A DNA stretch of 64,000 nucleotides, from positions 248,001 to 312,000 of the forward strand of contig JAEUUI010000006.1 in NCBI GenBank assembly GCA_016786585.1, given 5' to 3'. This document shows, piece after piece, positions 17,609 to 26,325 of this stretch; the first letter of the stretch is position 1, and each line of letters begins with the position of its first letter. This stretch comes from Cyclobacteriaceae bacterium. Its GTDB lineage: Bacteria > Bacteroidota > Bacteroidia > Cytophagales > Cyclobacteriaceae. Made by a program: the position numbers and the translations under genes. The notes under the pieces were generated by a model that saw nothing but the letters and a program-made list of their open reading frames with translations, searched no databases and was not told the DNA's origin.

Positions 17609-20146
17609 ATGAATAAATTCCGGATACTGTTTTTACTTCTCCTCATTTCAATCACTGCATCCGCACAACAAAAACTTTTAAGTCCGAGAGAATTTTTGGG
17701 CTACGAACTTGGTGAACGTTTCACGCGCCATCATCGGGTGGTTGAATATTTTCAGCATGTGGCTGGTGTGATGCCCAACGTTTCTTTGTTTTTGTATGGA
17801 GAAACGTATGAACATCGCCCGCTGATTTATGCCGTGGTGGCATCGGCTGAGAACTCTAAAAACCTGGAGCAAATCCGAATGGACAACTTGAGAAGAGCGG
17901 GAATGGAAAGCGGAACACCTTCTACAAAAGTTGCCCTGGTGTGGTTAAGCTATAACGTTCATGGAAATGAGGCAAGTTCTATCGAAGCGTCCATGCAAAC
18001 CCTGTATGAACTGGTCGATCCGAATAATACGCGCTCACAAGAAATGCTGAAAAACACTGTGGTTATCATTGATCCGTGTATCAATCCGGATGGCCGCGAT
18101 CGTTACGCCAACTTTTATAATCAATACGGAAATTTTCCGCCCAATACCGACAGCGATGCAAAAGAACATCGCGAGCCATGGCCAGGAGGAAGAGCTAATC
18201 ACTATTTGTTTGATTTGAACCGCGACTGGGCGTGGATGGTGCAAGCCGAATCGCAGCAGCGTATACGAGTCTATAATCAGTGGTTGCCGCACGTACATGT
18301 CGATTTTCATGAGCAGGGCGCAAACAATCCGTATTATTTCGCTCCGGCCGTTGAACCTTATCACGAGGTGATTACGCCCTGGCAGCGCGAGTTTCAGGTG
18401 ATGATAGGAAAGAACCATGCGAAGTATTTTGATGCGCAAGGCTGGCTGTACTTCACGAAAGAAGTTTTCGATCTTTACTACCCAAGCTATGGCGATACGT
18501 ATCCCACGTATAGCGGAGCAATCGGCATGACATACGAGCAGGGCGGAAGCGGGCGCGCAGGCTTGTCAATTATCACGCAGGAGGATGATCCGCTTACATT
18601 GCGTGACCGCTGGATTCACCACCATACTTCAGGTATGTCGACCGTGGAAATAACATCGCAAAATGCAACGCGTGTAGTAGACGAGTTTGAAAAGTACTTT
18701 AAAGACAACATTAACAACCCGTCAGCTGCCTATAAGACGTATGTCATCAAGGGTGATAACAATCCAGACAAGGTCCGGCAGCTTGCTTCGTGGATGGATA
18801 AACATGGTATCAAGTATGGTCACGCTTCCGCAGGGAAAGCATCGCGCGGATTTGATTATGGAACACAATCGGTGCAAAATGTTAACCTCACCACCGAAGA
18901 TTTGATTATCAGCGCGTATCAGCCAAAATCGAAATTTATTACCACGCTATTTGAGCCGCAGTCGAAATTGCCTGACTCTGCCACCTACGACATCACGGCC
19001 TGGAACCTGGTGTACGGCTACGGATTGAAAGCCTATGCACTGAATGAGCGAATCAACGTGGTGAAGCCGTATCAGTTCAAATCACCGGAGAACCCGGCAA
19101 TTACCACCAAGCCTTACGCATACATTTTTAAATACAAAAGTCTTCGCGATGCCGAATTCCTTGCGGCCTTGCTGAAACAAAATGTTAAAGTCCGGCTGGC
19201 CACTCAGCCCTTTAAAGTGGGCGGAGAATCGTATGATGCGGGAACGCTCATCGTTACGCAACGGAATAACGAGCGCGTGACGGGTTTCGATAATCTCGTG
19301 CAAACACTCGCACGGCAGATGGATCGAAAAATTTACACGACATCGACCGGGTTTGTTGATTCGGGAAAGGACTTTGGTTCTGATTACGTAACGTATCTGA
19401 AAGCTCCAAAGGTAGCGATGCTAATGGGCGACCAAACCTCATCGTTATCCGTAGGAGAAATCTGGCATTTCTTTGAGCAACAATTGCATTATCCGGTGAC
19501 ACAGATTGGAACGGACTATTTTAAATCCATCGACCTTAACAAGTATAACGTACTGGTTGTGCCGGAAGGAAATTATCGCATGTTCGATGAGAAAACATTG
19601 GGAGACATCAGCAGTTGGGTAAGTGATGGCGGCCGCCTGATCGTGATCGCGAATGCATTGAATTCTTTTGCTGATCAGAAAGGTTTTGGACTGAAGTTGT
19701 ACACAAATGACGATGAGAAGAAAGCCATTGAAAAGGCCGAAGAGGCACTAAAGGAGAAAGAAGGCTTGCTAACCTATGATGCAGCTGAGCGTAAATCGCT
19801 TTCAGAATTTACACCTGGTGCGATTTACAAAACCACACTTGACAAATCGCACCCGCTGGCTTTCGGACTGGGCGACACGTATTACTCGCTGCGTGAGAAC
19901 GGTTTACGTTTCGGGTATCTCGAAGGAGGCTGGAACGTAGGCATCATTAAGGGAAAAGCAAAGCCTGTTCAGGGATTTACCGGATTCAAAGCGAACCGCA
20001 AGCTCGATAACTCCCTGGTGTTTGGCGTGGAGGATAAAGGTCAGGGCCAGGTAATTTACTTTGTCGACAATCCGTTGTTCCGCTGCTTCTGGGAGAATGG
20101 AAAGATGGCGTTCGCGAATGCCGTGTTTTTAGTGGGCGGGAAATAA
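17609..20146 (+). CDS. Exported M14 zinc carboxypeptidase
   Basis: The 845-residue product has a signal peptide (SITASA, then Gln20) and an M14 peptidase domain. The zinc ligands are HGNE (His118, Glu121) and a histidine in HVDFHEQG (His234). RDRYANFYNQYG and LNRDW contribute to the substrate site. The C-terminal 400 residues include a class I glutaminase-like Rossmann region (VLVVPEGNYRMFDEK, SDGGRLIVIANAL) common in large Bacteroidota M14 proteins. It probably digests peptides in the periplasm or outside the cell. A TATCTTTC -7-like box lies at 17584-17591. Confidence 0.9.
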   Translation: MNKFRILFLLLLISITASAQQKLLSPREFLGYELGERFTRHHRVVEYFQHVAGVMPNVSLFLYGETYEHRPLIYAVVASAENSKNLEQIRMDNLRRAGMESGTPSTKVALVWLSYNVHGNEASSIEASMQTLYELVDPNNTRSQEMLKNTVVIIDPCINPDGRDRYANFYNQYGNFPPNTDSDAKEHREPWPGGRANHYLFDLNRDWAWMVQAESQQRIRVYNQWLPHVHVDFHEQGANNPYYFAPAVEPYHEVITPWQREFQVMIGKNHAKYFDAQGWLYFTKEVFDLYYPSYGDTYPTYSGAIGMTYEQGGSGRAGLSIITQEDDPLTLRDRWIHHHTSGMSTVEITSQNATRVVDEFEKYFKDNINNPSAAYKTYVIKGDNNPDKVRQLASWMDKHGIKYGHASAGKASRGFDYGTQSVQNVNLTTEDLIISAYQPKSKFITTLFEPQSKLPDSATYDITAWNLVYGYGLKAYALNERINVVKPYQFKSPENPAITTKPYAYIFKYKSLRDAEFLAALLKQNVKVRLATQPFKVGGESYDAGTLIVTQRNNERVTGFDNLVQTLARQMDRKIYTTSTGFVDSGKDFGSDYVTYLKAPKVAMLMGDQTSSLSVGEIWHFFEQQLHYPVTQIGTDYFKSIDLNKYNVLVVPEGNYRMFDEKTLGDISSWVSDGGRLIVIANALNSFADQKGFGLKLYTNDDEKKAIEKAEEALKEKEGLLTYDAAERKSLSEFTPGAIYKTTLDKSHPLAFGLGDTYYSLRENGLRFGYLEGGWNVGIIKGKAKPVQGFTGFKANRKLDNSLVFGVEDKGQGQVIYFVDNPLFRCFWENGKMAFANAVFLVGGK

Positions 20147-20150
20147 TTTA

Positions 20151-20186
20151 TTCTGTAGAGACGTAAGATATTGCGTCTCTACAGAA
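20151..20186. repeat. Palindromic GTAGAGACG-type element / bidirectional terminator
   Basis: TTCTGTAGAGACG and CGTCTCTACAGAA form a perfect thirteen-base-pair stem, and the ten bases between can extend it further. It sits between the convergent stops of the M14 and tpx genes. The core GTAGAGACG...CGTCTCTAC is the kind of palindrome I know as a dispersed intergenic element in several phyla, including Bacteroidota. Only one copy was noticed here. It has no T-tract, so its role as a terminator is inferred from position. Confidence 0.75.
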
Positions 20187-20194
20187 AGATATTT

Positions 20195-20695
20195 TTAGTT
20201 CAATGCCTTGATGGCTGAATCATAATCGGGCTCATCTCCAATTTGAGGTACGAGCTGTGTGTGTGCAACTTTTCCTTGTTTATTAATTACCACGACAGCG
20301 CGTGCGAATAATCCGGCAAAAGCCGAATCGACTAATTCCGTACCGTAATTTTTACCAAAGCCCAGGTTTCTGAAATCAGATGCCAGGTAAACGTGTTGAA
20401 TGCCTTCGGTGGCGCAAAAGCGTTTCATGGCAAACGGAAGATCTTTGGCAATGTTCAGCACCACCGTATCGGGCAACGAAGCCGCGCGCTTATTAAACTC
20501 CCGTACAGAAGATGCGCATACGCTGGTATCTACGCTTGGAAAAATATTGAGTACCACATTTTTACCCGCGTAATCGCGGAGCCGGATTTCCTTCATATCG
20601 GTTCCGGTAAGAATAAAATCCGGGGCGGTTGAATTCAGTTCCGGAAGATTGCCATTGGTGTTTGCGGGCTGTTCGCCCAGTTTAGTTTGTGCCAT
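20195..20695 (-). CDS. tpx: Thiol peroxidase
   Basis: Tpx is an atypical 2-Cys peroxiredoxin that reduces lipid and hydrogen peroxides with thioredoxin. The 166-residue product has the peroxidatic cysteine in SVDTSVC (Cys60) and the resolving cysteine in KRFCATEG (Cys94), the same spacing as in E. coli Tpx (61 and 95). The start is set to MAQTKLGEQ rather than six codons upstream. It follows the MORN/TonB-C gene by 14 bases and may be co-transcribed with it. Confidence 0.95.
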   Translation of the reverse strand: MAQTKLGEQPANTNGNLPELNSTAPDFILTGTDMKEIRLRDYAGKNVVLNIFPSVDTSVCASSVREFNKRAASLPDTVVLNIAKDLPFAMKRFCATEGIQHVYLASDFRNLGFGKNYGTELVDSAFAGLFARAVVVINKQGKVAHTQLVPQIGDEPDYDSAIKALN

Positions 20696-20709
20696 AAATT
20701 TATTGGTTG

Positions 20710-21870
20710 TCAAAAATCAAGTTTAAACGGGATTGGCAGAACAAATTGCGATTTAACCGCCCGTCCATTTTGGTAGCCAGGCTTCCAATTGGGGAAAGCG
20801 CGGACGATGCGAATAGCCTCGTTATCCAAATCTGAATTTATACCTTTTGTAATCAGTACATTTGAAATTGAGCCATCGCGTTCCACGATGAATTTTACCC
20901 AAACTTTACCTTCAACGCCCATTCGTCTTGCGTTCGGAGGATACCGAAGATTTTTTTGAATAAACTTGAACATTGCAGCCGCGCCTCCTGGAAACTCGGC
21001 CATTTGCTCTACTGCATAGAAAACCTTTTCATCTTCGGGGAGATTCCGGTAAGCGGAATCACGTGAGGGTTGGATTTTTGTGGTATCCGGTAGGGGAGGC
21101 AGAAATGACAGACCAGGATAATCTTTCTTTGTAGTTCCCATTCGGTAAACAAAACTCTCTGTCACCTCAAGTTTGTACGGCAGCATGAATTTATTATTAA
21201 CCGGTTCGGGAAGATTTTCCTGCCTTTGTCCGTCTGACACAAAACCTTCCTTGAACTTATTGTTCCTGTAAATTTCCTGATACAAAAGCTGCCCGGATGA
21301 TAACTTGCAGGTCCAGATTCCCTCTTTCTTTCCGCTTAGAAATTTTCCTTCAACAATGTACTTGTCAGTCATCCCATACCATTCATATTCAAAATACCAA
21401 TTACCGGTTCCTTTGGTTAAGATGGGAGTACCAAGCGAATCGTATACGGATACCGGCTCGAAATCATCTGCCAGCGGTTTGAATCTTTCGGCTACAGGAA
21501 AATCAACCTCCCGCTCAAGTTGCCCGTTCTTAAAAAAGTATTTCCAGGTACCGGTTCTCATGCCCGTGAAGAATTTTCCTTTAGCCTGAATCTGGCCGGA
21601 CGGATAATAGAACGTGAATTCACCGTTCTTCAGACCTTGCTCGTCATAGAAACCTGTCATCACCAGCCGGCCATCCAGTGTATAATCTTCAACGGACCCT
21701 ATAAAGAAATTTTTACCAATCATGCCGGATTCTATCTGGCACTTCCGATAATAAGAAGCTTCTGCCTGCGGCACGATTTCCCAGTTTTTTGCGTAATAAA
21801 GTGTGGCAGATTGGCCCTGAACGCAAAAACTAATCAACGCTATGATAAAACCGGTCACGAGTGTTTTCAT
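20710..21870 (-). CDS. MORN-repeat protein with TonB C-terminal domain
   Basis: A 386-residue protein with three visible parts. It starts with a signal peptide (ISFCVQG, then Gln20). Next come YwqK-type MORN repeats (GLKNGEFTFYYPSGQIQAKG, TGMRTGTWKYFFKNGQLERE in two phrases, around 80-200). It ends with a TonB-C domain of about 85 residues (RYPPNARRMGVEGKVWVKF to the end). Classical TonB is anchored in the inner membrane by an uncleaved helix and has a proline-rich stalk; neither is evident here. It might therefore act as a periplasmic or surface protein. Confidence 0.85.
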   Translation of the reverse strand: MKTLVTGFIIALISFCVQGQSATLYYAKNWEIVPQAEASYYRKCQIESGMIGKNFFIGSVEDYTLDGRLVMTGFYDEQGLKNGEFTFYYPSGQIQAKGKFFTGMRTGTWKYFFKNGQLEREVDFPVAERFKPLADDFEPVSVYDSLGTPILTKGTGNWYFEYEWYGMTDKYIVEGKFLSGKKEGIWTCKLSSGQLLYQEIYRNNKFKEGFVSDGQRQENLPEPVNNKFMLPYKLEVTESFVYRMGTTKKDYPGLSFLPPLPDTTKIQPSRDSAYRNLPEDEKVFYAVEQMAEFPGGAAAMFKFIQKNLRYPPNARRMGVEGKVWVKFIVERDGSISNVLITKGINSDLDNEAIRIVRAFPNWKPGYQNGRAVKSQFVLPIPFKLDF

Positions 21871-21930
21871 GGATTACAAACCTATTGAAAATTGCCGTAG
21901 AACAGTAGTTTTATAATTAGTTTAGCAATC

Positions 21931-22470
21931 ATGTTTGGGCCGTTAAAAGCACTTTTTAAAAACAATGAACCTTCGGTAAAGGTTATCGATAAAGTTTGGA
22001 TGTCTGCGCAGGCTAAATTTAATGCGTGTGTCGCAATGGCGCACGCCAATCCAAATTGTGTTTTTGTTTGCTGGTTTTCTGAGACATACGAGGTGTTACT
22101 TCGATCGCTTGCGGAAGAACAGCTCGTACTGGCCGAACGTGCGGGCTCAAAAACGTTTGAGGGGAAGATGATTGTTTTTGCAGAACATCATCCGTTAAAC
22201 AAGAAAGAAGTATCGCTTTATAAAATGCTAAACCTGAATGAGGCGCCCGTGCTTTCTTCGTTGGATGAACCGTTGTTCATGCGCTTTGGCGGTGACCGCA
22301 CCATCGACCTGATGAAAAAACTCGGCATGAAGGAAGACGAAGTTGTTGGATCAGCCTTGATTACCAAAGCACTTCGAAATGCACAGCGGAAAATTGAAGA
22401 GCAGGTTCCGGTTGAGCGCGCGGCCCATTCACAACAGGAATGGTTCAACCTGAACCTGCCCGTAAAATAA
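21931..22470 (+). CDS. Small SecA-derived protein lacking the ATPase motor
   Basis: This 179-residue cytoplasmic protein resembles only the end of the second nucleotide-binding domain and the beginning of the scaffold of SecA. Residues 116-156 (FMRFGGDRT, LMKKLGMKEDE, ITKALRNAQRKIEE) follow the SecA pattern LMR-F-x-x-DR...M-x-KLGM-K...TKAI-x-NAQRK-x-E. Residues 40-65 (CVFVCWFSETYEVLLRSLAEE) could be the first Rossmann strand and helix of that domain. The Walker motifs, DEAD motif and the Arg-finger motif of SecA are absent, as is the C-terminal zinc-binding tail. It is neither a start nor an end of a longer frame. Convergent with the permease at 22472, one base apart. The function is unknown. 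Confidence 0.8.
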   Translation: MFGPLKALFKNNEPSVKVIDKVWMSAQAKFNACVAMAHANPNCVFVCWFSETYEVLLRSLAEEQLVLAERAGSKTFEGKMIVFAEHHPLNKKEVSLYKMLNLNEAPVLSSLDEPLFMRFGGDRTIDLMKKLGMKEDEVVGSALITKALRNAQRKIEEQVPVERAAHSQQEWFNLNLPVK

Positions 22471-22471
22471 C

Positions 22472-24946
22472 TTACTCGTCACGCAACACGTGAACCGGAT
22501 TGGTGTTCGCAGCTTTAAGCACGTGATAGCTTGTTACCAGTACAGCCACTAACAGAATTCCGCCCCCTGCAAACACAAATGCCATTGGTGAAATTTGCGT
22601 GCGATAGCTGAAATCAGCCAGCCAGATGTTTAACAGCCAGAGGCATACCGGCACGCTTGCGGCAATCGCAATCAAAATCAAATACATGTACTCACGCACC
22701 ATAAGACCCCAGATGCCGCTTACCGATGCACCAACAACTTTGCGGATACCAATTTCCTTTAAACGCTGTTCAAGTGTAAAAATGATCATCCCCAGTAATC
22801 CCAAACTTGCGATCAAGATGGCCATGCCGGCAAACAGTGTGAGACCGTGACTAAATTTTTCTTCCGACTGAAACGCACGGTTGAATGCATCATCAACAAA
22901 GCTGTATTGGAAGGGTTGATCTCCGGCAAACTTGCTCCAGCTTTTATTAACGTCTGCAATCAGGGTTTTCAATTCTTCTGTGTCGCCTGGTTTTACACGC
23001 AATACCATAAAGTGCGTCTGGCCGGAGTACATAGAACTCTCCTTATGAAATATGGCCATCGGTTGAATTGCTGTTTGGATAGTCCAGTAATGAAAGTCGC
23101 GTACAATTCCCACGATTTCATACGTTCCACCACCCGGATATTCAATTTTTTTACCGAGTACGCTTTCATCCACATTCCAACCGAATGAGCGCACCGCAGT
23201 TTCATTCAGGATAACCCGTTCTTTGTCGCCCGGGATTTCCTCCGAGAAGTTTCTCCCGATTTTGATATCGAGCTGCAGTGTTTTTACGTACTCGTCATCC
23301 GCCTTGCAGAAGTTTACCGGCATTAGGACATCTGAGCCTTCTCTTCTGAATGAATCGCCATCATATAAATCGGGCGGGACGGAACTGCTCCAGGATGCTT
23401 GTTCCACCCCCGGAATGTTTTTCAATTCATCTCGCAATGCTTTCGTGTCATTTACCCACTCCATCCGGTCGACTACCATTAGATTGGAGCGATTGAAGCC
23501 GATGTCTTTTTGAGCAAGGAAACGTATCTGCTGAAATACAACAATGGTTCCCACTAAAAGAGACATTGAGATGAAGAACTGGAACGTTACCAGTCCGTTA
23601 CGCAACAACTTCCCTTTTCGGCCGCTCCGCAGTTTCCCTTTCATCGCATCCACAGCCGAATGGCGGCTAAGGAAGATGGCAGGATAACAGCCGGACAGAA
23701 CACTCATCAATAAAATGAGTCCCAGAACAACAACGCCAATTTCCACGATGCCGTTAACACCCAGGCGCAGGTTGGTGCCCGCTAACAGGTTGTAGTATGG
23801 AAGCACCAGTTGCGTGATGCCCAACCCAATGGCCGCAGCGATACAGCAAAAGATAAACGCTTCTGAAAAAAAGTGTAATGCAAGTTGATTCTGATTTGAG
23901 CCCATGATCTTTCGCAGACTCGATTCTTTAATCCTGCGCAAGTATTGCGCGGTGGAAAGATTCATGAAGTTAATGCATGAAAGCAGCACGATAAACACCA
24001 TAACACCGCTGAGCACGTAAACAATTTTGATATTGCCCGTATCGCTCAAGCGATTGTAAATGTTGGAAGAGTGCAGTCGAATATCCGTAAGGGGCTGAAC
24101 AAACAGTTCCCACTTCTTACCACTCTTTAAATAGTCGTCAAACGTTTGACCGGTTGCGCGTTCGAGCCACGGCCCTGCATACTTGCGGGGAAGCAGATCA
24201 AGCTTCGATTGAAGAATTTCAGGTGTAGAGCGCTCATCCAGCAGTACGAAAGTCTCAAACGTTGTCCAGAACCATTGCTCGTTCGATTTCGCAACACGTG
24301 GATTGGTGTTGATCGACATGAGCATTTCAAACTGGATGTATGAATTTTCGGGAATATCTTTAGCAATACCGGTTACTTCACAGGCGAAATCAATTTTCCC
24401 GGAAGGGATGATGGTAGCAAACTGAAGAAGTTTACCCAGGGCATCGGTTGTTCCGAAATATTTCAGCGCAGTCTTTTCGGTGAGAATTACTGACGCAGGT
24501 TTCTTTAAGGCAGTTTCCGGATTACCTTTTAGTAACGGAAATGTAAATACATGGAAGAAGTTTGAATCTGCCGCCAGGATGTTCTTTTGCTCGAACGTTT
24601 TAATATCCGTTTTGCTGACGGTGTTTGTTATCAGGTAATCGCCAGCCGGATGAACGCGCACAACTTCTTTTGCTTCCGGAACATCAGCAAGAATAGCATA
24701 GGCTACCCCGGGACCCAGTGACGCAAATTGATTGGGATCATTGTCGCCCCAAATAAACGTCTGGTTGATCCGATAGATATTCGGTGCTTTCTCATGAAAC
24801 TGATCAAAGCTTAGTTCACGCTGAACATATAAAAAGATCAGCAGCGTACAGACGATACCGGCCGAAAGACCCAACAGGTTGATGATAGAAAAAAGCTTCT
24901 GACGCTTGAGGTTGCGGAAGAATAATACGAGCGAATACCTGAGCAT
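22472..24946 (-). CDS. FtsX/MacB-type permease, 824 residues
   Basis: An inner-membrane protein of the Bacteroidota double-FtsX kind. It has an N-terminal helix (LFSIINLLGLSAGIVCTLLIF), a MacB periplasmic core domain, an FtsX domain with three membrane helices (about 280-425), a second periplasmic core, and a final FtsX domain (about 680-810, ending in NPVHVLRDE). No ATP-binding partner is encoded beside it, the usual state for these orphan permeases. It may work with a distant ATPase in exporting peptides or lipoproteins or in stress signalling. The substrate is unknown. Confidence 0.9.
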   Translation of the reverse strand: MLRYSLVLFFRNLKRQKLFSIINLLGLSAGIVCTLLIFLYVQRELSFDQFHEKAPNIYRINQTFIWGDNDPNQFASLGPGVAYAILADVPEAKEVVRVHPAGDYLITNTVSKTDIKTFEQKNILAADSNFFHVFTFPLLKGNPETALKKPASVILTEKTALKYFGTTDALGKLLQFATIIPSGKIDFACEVTGIAKDIPENSYIQFEMLMSINTNPRVAKSNEQWFWTTFETFVLLDERSTPEILQSKLDLLPRKYAGPWLERATGQTFDDYLKSGKKWELFVQPLTDIRLHSSNIYNRLSDTGNIKIVYVLSGVMVFIVLLSCINFMNLSTAQYLRRIKESSLRKIMGSNQNQLALHFFSEAFIFCCIAAAIGLGITQLVLPYYNLLAGTNLRLGVNGIVEIGVVVLGLILLMSVLSGCYPAIFLSRHSAVDAMKGKLRSGRKGKLLRNGLVTFQFFISMSLLVGTIVVFQQIRFLAQKDIGFNRSNLMVVDRMEWVNDTKALRDELKNIPGVEQASWSSSVPPDLYDGDSFRREGSDVLMPVNFCKADDEYVKTLQLDIKIGRNFSEEIPGDKERVILNETAVRSFGWNVDESVLGKKIEYPGGGTYEIVGIVRDFHYWTIQTAIQPMAIFHKESSMYSGQTHFMVLRVKPGDTEELKTLIADVNKSWSKFAGDQPFQYSFVDDAFNRAFQSEEKFSHGLTLFAGMAILIASLGLLGMIIFTLEQRLKEIGIRKVVGASVSGIWGLMVREYMYLILIAIAASVPVCLWLLNIWLADFSYRTQISPMAFVFAGGGILLVAVLVTSYHVLKAANTNPVHVLRDE

Positions 24947-25065
24947 AGGTTGGGATTTTCACTATCCGTTGCCAAAGCTATACCAACCCAATTTCTTCCG
25001 ATTTTCCGCAGATTTTGGCCTTTATCCTGTCCGGAGATGATGCACAGTGTCCGGTAATGGGATAA

Positions 25066-26232
25066 TTATTGGTAGACAAATTCACCGTGCTCACCCTTCA
25101 CGGTAACTTGTTTTTTTGTAGCAGCTTCAACGCGTCCGATAATCTTCGCTTCGACATTGAAGCGTGAAGCAATCTCAATTACCTGTTGTGCGTGTTCTTT
25201 CGGAAGGTAAACTTCCATGCGGTGCCCCATGTTAAACACCTTATACATTTCCTTCCAGTCGGTTCCGCTGGCTTCGTGAATGAGTTTAAATAAAGGCGGT
25301 GTCGCGAACAGGTTGTCTTTAATTACATGCAGGTTGTCGATGAAGTGCAACACCTTGGTTTGTGCGCCTCCGCTGCAATGCACCAGTCCGTGAATGTGCG
25401 TGCGCAGATTTTTAAATACTTCGATGAGGATAGGTGCGTACGTCCGCGTGGGTGACAACACAAGCTGGCCTACGTTTACGTTAACCCCGGTAACCGTATC
25501 AGTAAGTTTATGTTTGCCGCTGTACACCAGGTTCTTCGGAACTTGGCTGTCGAATGATTCGGGATATTTTGAAGCGTATTCGTTCGCAAAAACGTCATGC
25601 CTTGCGGATGTCAGGCCATTGCTGCCCATTCCTCCATTGTATGCATCTTCATAAGATGCCTGACCGTAGGAAGCCAATCCAACGATAACATCACCCGACT
25701 GAATGTTGGCATTGTCAATCACATCGCTGCGCTTCATGCGTGCGGTAACGGTGCTGTCGACAATAATCGTTCGTACCAAATCTCCTACATCGGCTGTTTC
25801 ACCACCTGTGCTGATAATATTGAGTCCGTGCTTGCGAAGCATCGCGAGCACTTCTTCGGTTCCGTTAATGATTGCTGAAATTACTTCACCCGGAATCAGG
25901 TTCTTATTTCTTCCGATGGTTGATGAAAGCAGGATGTTATCGATTGCTCCAACACATAGCAAATCATCAATGTTCATGATGATGGCATCCTGTGCGATTC
26001 CTTTCCAAACCGAAAGGTCACCGGTTTCTTTCCAGTAGAGATAGGCGAGTGACGATTTTGTTCCCGCGCCATCGGCATGCATTACCGTACAGTGGTTAGG
26101 ATCCTTACCCAGGTAATCCTCCACAATTTTGCAGAAGGCTTTTGGGTACAGGCCTTTGTCAAGCTTCTGAATGGCCTGATGAACGTCTTCTTTGCTGGCG
26201 GATACCCCGCGTTGGGTATAACGGTCTGACAT
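25066..26232 (-). CDS. purM: Phosphoribosylformylglycinamidine cyclo-ligase
   Basis: AIR synthetase closes the imidazole ring in step five of purine synthesis. The 388-residue product matches the Bacteroidota form of PurM, which is longer than the E. coli enzyme (345). It starts at MSDRYTQRGVSASKEDV; the start is set there rather than 17 codons upstream. Recognisable parts are ADGAGTKSSLAY, ISTGGETADVGD, the GVNVNVGQLVLSPTRTYAP block and HCSGGAQTK. It stands alone between two permeases and shares no operon with other purine genes. Confidence 0.9.
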   Translation of the reverse strand: MSDRYTQRGVSASKEDVHQAIQKLDKGLYPKAFCKIVEDYLGKDPNHCTVMHADGAGTKSSLAYLYWKETGDLSVWKGIAQDAIIMNIDDLLCVGAIDNILLSSTIGRNKNLIPGEVISAIINGTEEVLAMLRKHGLNIISTGGETADVGDLVRTIIVDSTVTARMKRSDVIDNANIQSGDVIVGLASYGQASYEDAYNGGMGSNGLTSARHDVFANEYASKYPESFDSQVPKNLVYSGKHKLTDTVTGVNVNVGQLVLSPTRTYAPILIEVFKNLRTHIHGLVHCSGGAQTKVLHFIDNLHVIKDNLFATPPLFKLIHEASGTDWKEMYKVFNMGHRMEVYLPKEHAQQVIEIASRFNVEAKIIGRVEAATKKQVTVKGEHGEFVYQ

Positions 26233-26325
26233 AGGAACTGCAAAGGTGGAAAAAATTTGTCTTTTGGCAGTTTTCAAGCGCAACCTTTCCCGGTTTTTAT
26301 CATCTTTAAAACGTAAAGTTGTACT

